A stretch of 64,000 nucleotides of DNA from Nymphaea colorata (taxonomy: Eukaryota > Streptophyta > Magnoliopsida > Nymphaeales > Nymphaeaceae), in NCBI RefSeq assembly GCF_008831285.2, contig NC_045144.1:16481858-16545857 (forward strand), given 5' to 3'. The notes beneath the pieces were generated by a model that saw only the letters and a program-made list of their open reading frames with translations, was not told where the DNA came from and ran no database searches. A program made the translations under genes and the position numbers. This document shows, piece after piece, positions 58,193 to 64,000 of this stretch. Every line of letters starts with the position of its first letter. Within the stretch, counting starts at the first letter, position 1.

Positions 58193-58642
58193 TTAATGAA
58201 GTGCATGCGGATTACAACATGTATGTCGATTGGCTCCCAAATCGATGATCCAAGTAAGAGAATATAAATTAGTTGAACCATTGTTACCTGTGTGAGCTAT
58301 ATTACCTGCAAAATTGTTGGTGGACGGCTGATCTTTCATCAAAGATAGAAGTCTGTGATATTGTTCAAGGTTGAAGGCTGGTGCAATGCTCCTAGTATCA
58401 TGTCCTCCACTATCTTGACCATAGACGTCCTTAGAGAAGCTGGATTTTAGATCTGGTTTGGTTTGTTTTTTACTGACGTTGGCTGCAATATTCTGTTTAA
58501 AGCTGGGATCATAAAGACGATGGCCTGGTGGGTATCTAATCAGCTTGAAGCATTTCCCTTTGATGTGTCCCCAAGCCTTGGCAAAAACTACAGATTGGTC
58601 TGGTTTGTCATCCTCCTTTGTTTCGTTGGAAACCAGCACCAT
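58193..58642 (-). pseudogene. Copia gag zinc finger and protease segment
   Basis: Reads GHIKGKCFKLIRYPPGHRL, the gag zinc knuckle region with the first C-x2-C lost (FAKAW), then WIIDLGANRHTC. The protease active site, normally D-S-G, is D-L-G here, a single C-to-T change that would abolish activity. Confidence 0.85.
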
Positions 58643-58829
58643 TCTCTCGGTATAACCTCTTTTCTTGGTTGGTTTTCATGACAGCTAGGCCAGTAATTGT
58701 TTCGTTTGTAGAACTTGAAACACGTGCTTTCCCGTTATTTTTCCTCCTATAGTACTATGGCATAGACTTTGTTTATATTTGGGAGAGGATCAATTAATAG
58801 AATCTACCCTCTAATTGAATTGTACGAGT

Positions 58830-59451
58830 CATTTAGACCCATAAGAAATTGCATAACACATTCTCGTTGAATTTGATTTGAATATGCCTTCATGGCACCA
58901 CAAGAACAAATGGGGGTGAGAGAGTAAGAACCAAGTTCATCCCAAAGAGGTTTTAGTTTAGTATAATATGATGCAACAGACATAGTATCTTGCTATAGAC
59001 GGCATATGGAACTCTGGATTTGGAAAAACCAGGGAGCAAGACTTTGTGTGAAACGCTCTTTTAAATCTTGTAAGACTTCTCTAGCATTAGTTGAGTATAT
59101 GATGCTTGCTAAAATATCCTTAGTGACAGAATTTAGGATCCAAGACAATACAAGATTATTACATCTAACCCACATACGGTGGTTCGGATCATTCTTGTTT
59201 GGTTCTATAACAGAACCATCTATGAAACCGACCTTATTTTTTGCTGAGAGGGCCATCACCATGGCTCTACTCCGAGTTCCATAATTCTCCCCATTAAAAC
59301 TTTGAGATACCAAAGCATTTCTAGGATTATCAGAATGATGAATATAAAAGGGATCGGAAAGCACCTGGATATCAGAGCCATTGCTGTTGAGATCTACATC
59401 ATCACCAGACGGACCGCCATGGTTGATCTTGATAGGTGCCCATTCTGCCAT
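58830..59451 (-). pseudogene. Copia gag
   Basis: The ATG at 59451 is 22 bp inside the 5' LTR. Reads LVSQSFNGENYGTRSRAMVM and SAKNKVGFIDGSV, typical UBN2/copia gag (W of GTWSRA now R). An in-frame TAG at 58995-58993 splits it. After the stop the frame continues with QDTMSVASYYTKLKPLWDEL down to about 58840. Confidence 0.88.
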
Positions 59452-59473
59452 TGAACTCAATGTTCTGATACCA

Positions 59474-59751
59474 TGTGGAAATTCTCATGATGAACGTAAC
59501 GCCAAGAGGCACCAAGCCGAAATGGCGAGTTGAATAGTTGCACTTTTCATTACACGGTGATATATATAGAAGAATGGTACAACGTCCCATTGCAATGGTA
59601 CAAGGAAAAATGCCTAATGAGAGAGTGCTAAACAAGGAAGGAGAATAAAAAGAAACGTTGGAGTCTTGAACTTTGGAAAAATGAGTTGTTTGGAGTATAC
59701 GACTCTCTAACGTTCAAGACAACCTAGCTAAATTTACAACTAATTTTAACA
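59474..59751 (-). repeat. Copia 5' LTR
   Basis: Longer than its partner by a ~16-bp insertion around ACGTCCCATTGCAATGGTAC, itself a local near-duplication of GGTACAA. Confidence 0.93.
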
Positions 59752-59756
59752 GAAAC

Positions 59757-59960
59757 AAAGGGAGGACATATTAAAATCATAAGGAAAATAATAGGATGGA
59801 TAAAAGGAATTGACTCAACCAAACATACCTTCCTTGCACACTAAGGAAGTCTACCTTTTTATAAATTGAGCTTATTCAGAAATTTAAGTAGCAATACATT
59901 CCAATAGGAAACTCCAAGATACTTGGGGGACAAAGGTAAACTGAGATACTTTGTTGGAAA
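59757..59960 (-). pseudogene. LINE relic, right of copia insertion
   Basis: Minus-strand frames give peptide resembling GRYVWLSQFLLS, compatible with the LINE RT segment upstream of the block at 54.3-54.7 kb. The GAAAC duplication joins the two sides. Confidence 0.45.
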
Positions 59961-60084
59961 ATTAACTCATTCTGAGATTTACTTACATTAATTTGCATAG
60001 TTGAGCATGATGCAAATTCAATTAATACAACTTCTGCATCTCATTGATCTCCCCTCAGAGTGCAGAACAACAAGGTAACATCAA

Positions 60085-60131
<47 letters not shown>

Positions 60132-60489
60132 GCTCCAAGTCCGTCTATATTATTAGACCATCTTAGCATTTTTGTATTCCACATAATAAAGTCTTTATGG
60201 AGCCTCCTATTCGAAACATCCATTACTAAAAAACAATGGAGCATAGTGCAATCGGACGGCAAGATGGTTTCAAAGAAACTAAAGATTAGATCGTTATATT
60301 TGATCAATAAGTCCTGTTTATGCTCGATGTTGGTTGAAGTTGGTATGTGGCAATCGGGCGGCAAGATGGTTTTAAATAAATTTAAGATTGGGTCATTATG
60401 TTTCAATATGTCCAATTTATGCTCGACGTTGGTCGAAGCTTTTGTCCCCATAACAAAAGGCTAAAAGTAGACGAGATCCCACATTTTCT
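59961..60489. other. Non-coding DNA
   Basis: No credible gene. A 40-bp unit with CAATCGG(A/G)CGGCAAGATGGTTT(C/T)AAA is loosely repeated at 60249 and 60349, about 100 bp apart, making mirrored frames on both strands. Confidence 0.4.
60087..60128. repeat. (AT)n microsatellite
   Basis: Perfect AT alternation of about 42 bp. Confidence 0.95.
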
Positions 60490-60910
60490 TTTGACAAGAA
60501 CTGCTCTTTTGTTTATTGAGTTCCAATGCGTTGAACTTAAACCATGTAGTAGTACGGCATCCATGTCAAAAAGCAACTTCATGATTTTGTGGCCTACCGC
60601 GCGCCTAATAATTGAACTTCACCTCCTCTTTACGTGATTTACGTCCACGAAAATTTCATATCCTGTTTGGTCAACCAAATAAATATCTAGAAAAAACACG
60701 ACCCTTGACTGCCAACCCCGAATTTTCCGTCATACTTCTCCGTGTACCCTTTTTCATGTTTGTATGTAAACCAGGATAATATGTACCATGTACACATATT
60801 TATAGCTTCGATTCTCTCAAAACCTGTATGGATGTGAATGCATCTGATAGATCCTGATTACACAACAAACTTTGAATTTGTCTAGTACGATCTTCTAAAG
60901 AAATTCGTGT
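60490..60910. repeat. Segmental duplication, left block, copy B
   Basis: Colinear with 47020-47470, with small indels throughout. Confidence 0.85.
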
Positions 60911-61464
60911 CTGACTACTGATTCAATTTGAAATGTTACCTATAAAATGTTAGATGTTATACTGTCCAAAATAATTTGAATTCCATTATATATAGAATCA
61001 GATTAAGCAAATTTGGAAAAAGTTATCGTGGATTCAAACACAAATCGAGACTGTTAATTAATTATATCCCTAATCATATCTATATATAGAAGAAATTAAA
61101 TAAAAGAACCTTCTCCAAGGGATGTCGGAATCATGTTAATTTCTTTCAATTTAAATCATGTTAAGTTCTTCCAATTTCTATTGTTTTAAAGTAGAACATG
61201 GAGCCTCGATTCTTGGTTTGAAATTAATTGGCAGTTTTAGCTGGGTAGGAGGAATCCACATTCAATTTACCCAATATAAACCCTTCAAGATCAGAACGAA
61301 GAGTTTGTCGTTGGTAAAAATTATCACCGATGTTAGCTTACTAGTAACTACAACTATTAGTGATGTTAGGCGAACCTTGGTGATTGTTTTCATTGACATT
61401 TTATTGTTGGCCATTTAGTATATATATATATATATATATATATGGCACAAATGGATTATATTAA
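60911..61464. other. Intergenic DNA, duplication interior
   Basis: No gene; (AT)n at 61419-61443. It does not carry the long CT/AT tracts found at the matching place in copy A. Confidence 0.4.
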
Positions 61465-61700
61465 TTAAAGAAGAAGTACCGTACAACTTATGTATAGCGC
61501 CCGGAAAATTTCTGCGTGGCCCGCTAGTTCACAATTGTCTTGGTCAAAGGTCAAACTCTTAGTGGCAGCCAAACTTTTTACCGAAAATGAGTTCACTTGG
61601 CGCCCCAACTTAGCCGTACTCGTGTTTGATACTAAAATATTAGTCCAACCCTAGGGAAAAGGTCCCGACGCGGACTGTTATAGAACCATGTCACCGCCTG
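61465..61700. repeat. Segmental duplication, middle block, copy B
   Basis: Matches 49140-49390 but carries only one copy of the unit that is tandemly triplicated at 49028-49172. Confidence 0.7.
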
Positions 61701-61833
61701 GATTCTTTTTTCCAAACAAACAGTCGAAACACTGCATCTTTTACATGTGCATGGGATTGGAAGGTCGAAAAAGGTCTAAAAGTTGCGTGGTGCCCAAAAT
61801 TCACATCCTCACGTGGGCAACTTTTTTTTTCTA

Positions 61834-62239
61834 TGGAGATGTTCATACGCACATAATCATTCAAATCGGATATATCTTCAATCATATTCGTTTTTTCAAA
61901 TATTCAAATTTTCAGATTCAAACTTGGATTTCAATTCGAATAAAGAAAAGTTATATCTGAATCCGAATTTAAAATCCAATTTTACAATCCAAATCTGAAT
62001 CTGAATCCGAATCTAAATTATGAACCGGATTTTGCCAATTTTCAAAATTTAATAGCATTAGATACTGGATATTTGTCTAAAAATGAATCTGATCCGAATC
62101 CAAATCCGATCAGACGCCATTTATGAAATTCGAATTCGATCCGACTTCGTAATCGGATATTAAATTTTTTTTCTTATCTGAATTTTTCGGATCAGTTCGA
62201 TCGGATATCTGATTCAAATCAGACATATTGACATCCCTA
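61834..62239. mobile_element. AGGGATGTCA-ended element, copy 2
   Basis: The right end ATATTGACATCCCT (to about 62239) is the inverse of the left end of the 52038 element. The left end is degraded (GGAGATGTTCAT). The interior has the same AATCGGATAT, TCCGAATC and AAATCCGATC units. It lies inside duplication copy B only. Confidence 0.6.
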
Positions 62240-62821
62240 CATTTATATGTATACGTCTCAAAAGCGTCATTGAGAAGTTGGTTATATGCACCATTTTTGT
62301 CTTCAAATTTTCATGTTGTACGTTGCATAATAACTGAAATGCCCCTAACCTATCAAATTTCAAATCCATAGTAATATGAGATTATTAGAATCTCATCACC
62401 TTCATCCTATCTTAAATCCACAATTTTTTTAGATGTAATATAGAATTAAGATCCTGTTACTGAGATCCTCAGTTTGTTGCACCGAGTGCTACCAACTTTA
62501 AAGAGATATGCACTAATTTCAAGCAAGGATTAAACATAACTTTTATTATCGACCTATATCGTTATTTATTTCATACATTTGGAAGCCATTTTATTTTCGA
62601 AAGAGTGGAAGAAACCGGCCATTTTCTTAGGAACGTCAAGAACTTCTTCGCAAGCATAATGAATTTACAAGTAAAAGAGCATTATATCTTGACTCTTGCT
62701 TAGCAAGCATCCATTGACTGCCATGCAGAAACATCGTCACCACACCAAACACGCAGCTGTCTACCACGTCTGAAAGAAGAAAAATTATCCACATCAAATT
62801 CACCTACATGAACAAACTGTT
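62240..62821. other. Upstream region of gene 5 within duplication
   Basis: From about 62650 aligns with 50210 onward (GTAAA-GAGCATTAT-TCTT, AGC(A/G)TCCATT(A/G)AC), extending the promoter homology about 170 bp beyond the AGTCAAAC element. Confidence 0.55.
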
Positions 62822-62915
62822 CTAGTCAAACGACTAGAACTCCGTTCTCCATTTTGAATTTCAACATTTTCTAAGAGTTGGGTAGAAACCCATAATCCCG
62901 ATTTCCTCTATAAAA
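62822..62915 (+). promoter_or_regulatory. STIG1-like gene 5 promoter: AGTCAAAC element and TATA box
   Basis: CTAGTCAAAC at 62822-62831 and TATAAAA at 62909-62915, 78 bp apart. The intervening sequence is almost the same as in gene 4. Confidence 0.72.
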
Positions 62916-63065
62916 CCCTTCAGAACGCAGATGGTAATATCTCATCCTTTCGGCATACAATCCAGCTTCTTCATTTCCCAGTTTCCATCTTAATTCTTAG
63001 AAATTAAGTTCTACCAAAAAATCTTCCCCAGCTAATCTTCCAACCTCCTTAGCTTCTTAGTGGAA

Positions 63066-63491
63066 ATGAAATCTTTCACTTCATTGTTCATCATAATATT
63101 GTTCATTGACATCTGCCATTCAGCAGTTGTTAACGGTGATGGTGCTTCCGCAGGAGCTGCAACTGATCACACATCGTCTCTTAGCAGCACTGATACGATA
63201 TCTCGTTTTCTTTCTGGTTCTCCGTCGACCAAAGCTGCCAGTTGCAGGCGATATCCGTTCATTTGCCGGCTTCGCGGCAGCGCCGGGCCGGACTGCTGCA
63301 GGAACTCCTGCGTCAACACCTTCACGGATCGAAGGAACTGTGGTCGGTGCGGGAAGAAGTGCAAACACGGAGAGGCGTGCTGCGGAGGGCAGTGCGTCAA
63401 CTTCTCCTTCAACACAAGCCACTGTGGCCGCTGCTTCAACCGGTGCAGCAATGGAGATTCCTGCTCCTTTGGTCTCTGCGGTTACGCTTAA
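63066..63491 (+). CDS. STIG1-like: STIG1-like secreted cysteine-rich protein, gene 5
   Basis: Single exon, 141 residues. Signal peptide residues 1-20 (MKSFTSLFIIILFIDICHSA), a Ser/Ala/Thr-rich region with DTISRFLSGS, and the STIG1 domain from Cys60 with 16 cysteines, RLRGSAGPDCCRNSC, NTFTDRRNCGRCGKKC, CCGGQCVNFSFN, HCGRCFNRC and terminal CGYA. The frame is open two codons further up, but those begin GTG; the ATG at 63066 matches genes 2 and 4. Sequon N-F-S and N-T-S. The domain differs from gene 4 at few positions, consistent with their duplication. The propeptide is shorter by deletion of the FGSS stretch. Confidence 0.96.
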   Translation: MKSFTSLFIIILFIDICHSAVVNGDGASAGAATDHTSSLSSTDTISRFLSGSPSTKAASCRRYPFICRLRGSAGPDCCRNSCVNTFTDRRNCGRCGKKCKHGEACCGGQCVNFSFNTSHCGRCFNRCSNGDSCSFGLCGYA

Positions 63492-63744
63492 ATATTGGCG
63501 ATTAGATTCGTTTGCCCATGCACAAAGATTTTCAGAGTTCATTTCATGGTTTTCATTAAGAAGTGCCGATCGATCGATTTGTGCCTGTATCTCTATGATT
63601 CTTTCAATGTAATTTAATTTAATATTTTGATCCATTCTTGTGATTGTCGTCACTATGATTCTTCCAATATACGTTTTCATTTATAGTCCACTCAAAAGTT
63701 GTAGCGTGAATTAATAAATCACTGATGTATAGTTAAATGCAACT
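63492..63744. other. Gene 5 3' flank
   Basis: Presumed 3' untranslated region and flank, with AATGTAATTTAATTTAATATT-type strings like the gene 4 flank. No further gene. Confidence 0.45.
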
Positions 63745-63999
63745 TCGTTCGTGTTCATTTTCTCTCTTTCAAGGGGCATAGCGTAGCTGATCGAGCTAGG
63801 GGCCTATGTTAAGGTAGGTCTCTAGTTTGATTTTCATGTGCTATGTTCCTGTGTCTTAAGGCGGTAGGGCGCGGCACCCAAGCTGAAGGATGCACCGTTG
63901 CTATCGCTGACATCGACGCAGCTCAAAACCCCGAAAGCAGAGGGAATGGGGGGCCTTCGAGCATTCCCCTTGCTCACCCGAGACCTCGTTCGTGTTCAT
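63745..63999. other. 227-bp GC-richer insert between 14-bp direct repeats
   Basis: TCGTTCGTGTTCAT occurs at 63745-63758 and 63986-63999. Between them is sequence of markedly higher GC (GGCGGTAGGGCGCGGCACCC, CGCTGACATCGACGCAGCTC). The composition and style suggest mitochondrial DNA, but I cannot match it to a named gene. The window end prevents seeing whether the second repeat continues. Confidence 0.5.
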
Positions 64000-64000
64000 C

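Larger units (their letters stand above)
54734..59751 (-). mobile_element. Ty1/copia LTR retrotransposon, full-length but inactive
   Basis: 5018 bp with LTRs at 54734-54996 and 59474-59751, TG...CA ends, and the 5-bp target duplication GAAAC (54729-54733 and 59752-59756). In element orientation the primer site TGGTATCAGA (initiator tRNA-Met type) follows the 5' LTR, and a GAGGGGAAG polypurine tract precedes the 3' LTR. Domain order gag, protease, integrase, reverse transcriptase, RNase H is that of copia. Coding is interrupted by many in-frame stops and shifts. The LTRs differ by roughly a dozen substitutions plus a ~16-bp indel, so the insertion is not recent. Inserted into a LINE relic. Confidence 0.95.

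Noticed and set aside
60060-60464. 134- and 121-codon frames on opposite strands
   Set aside because: Both begin in the (AT)n tract and depend on a loosely repeated ~100-bp unit; no recognisable domain.

Overview
This is nuclear DNA of a flowering plant: AT-rich, intron-bearing, crowded with short transposon relics and long (AT)n microsatellites. A TIR-class NBS-LRR (TNL) disease-resistance gene copy argues against a grass or other monocot, because monocots generally lack TNLs. I cannot name the species. Only five genes look intact; the rest is pseudogenes and repeats. There is no sign of bacterial, CRISPR or operon structure.

Layout. 1-24 kb: no intact gene. It holds a ten-copy satellite-like array of about 240 bp units (2.46-4.96 kb), several hAT-type non-autonomous elements with recognisable target-site duplications, a dispersed family ending in GGCTCCGCC-like inverted repeats, two CACTA-like elements, a possible E2 ubiquitin-conjugating-enzyme exon fragment (14.9 kb), and a truncated STIG1-like gene relic (18.8 kb) not covered by any obvious long ORF. 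24.4-29.0 kb: a TNL pseudogene on + with NB-ARC, LRR and C-terminal exons, no TIR exon, at least two frameshifts plus a stop in the NB-ARC, a one-base frameshift and a 152-bp tandem duplication near the C-terminus. 32.6-36.4 kb: a five-exon neprosin-family gene copy on -, with an in-frame TGA and a frameshift. Its first intron contains about 800 bp of decayed plastid 23S rRNA gene. 38.2-63.5 kb: five intronless STIG1-like genes, secreted 16-cysteine proteins of the STIG1/GRIM REAPER type (two on -, three on +). 53.8-59.8 kb: a dead Ty1/copia element, oriented -, with LTRs, tRNA-Met-type primer site, polypurine tract and a GAAAC target duplication, inserted in an older LINE relic.

Functional picture. 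The living part of the window is the STIG1-like cluster. All five genes carry an AGTCAAAC element (reverse complement contains the W-box core TTGACT) 72-78 bp upstream of a TATA-like box, within a promoter block that is still alignable among paralogues. Two members lie in a colinear segmental duplication (about 47.0-51.3 kb and 60.5-63.7 kb), and a third partial copy of its left end lies near 53.7 kb. The cluster therefore seems to have grown by local duplication of gene plus promoter, with later insertion of LINE and copia elements. The TNL and neprosin copies are best read as decayed neighbours.
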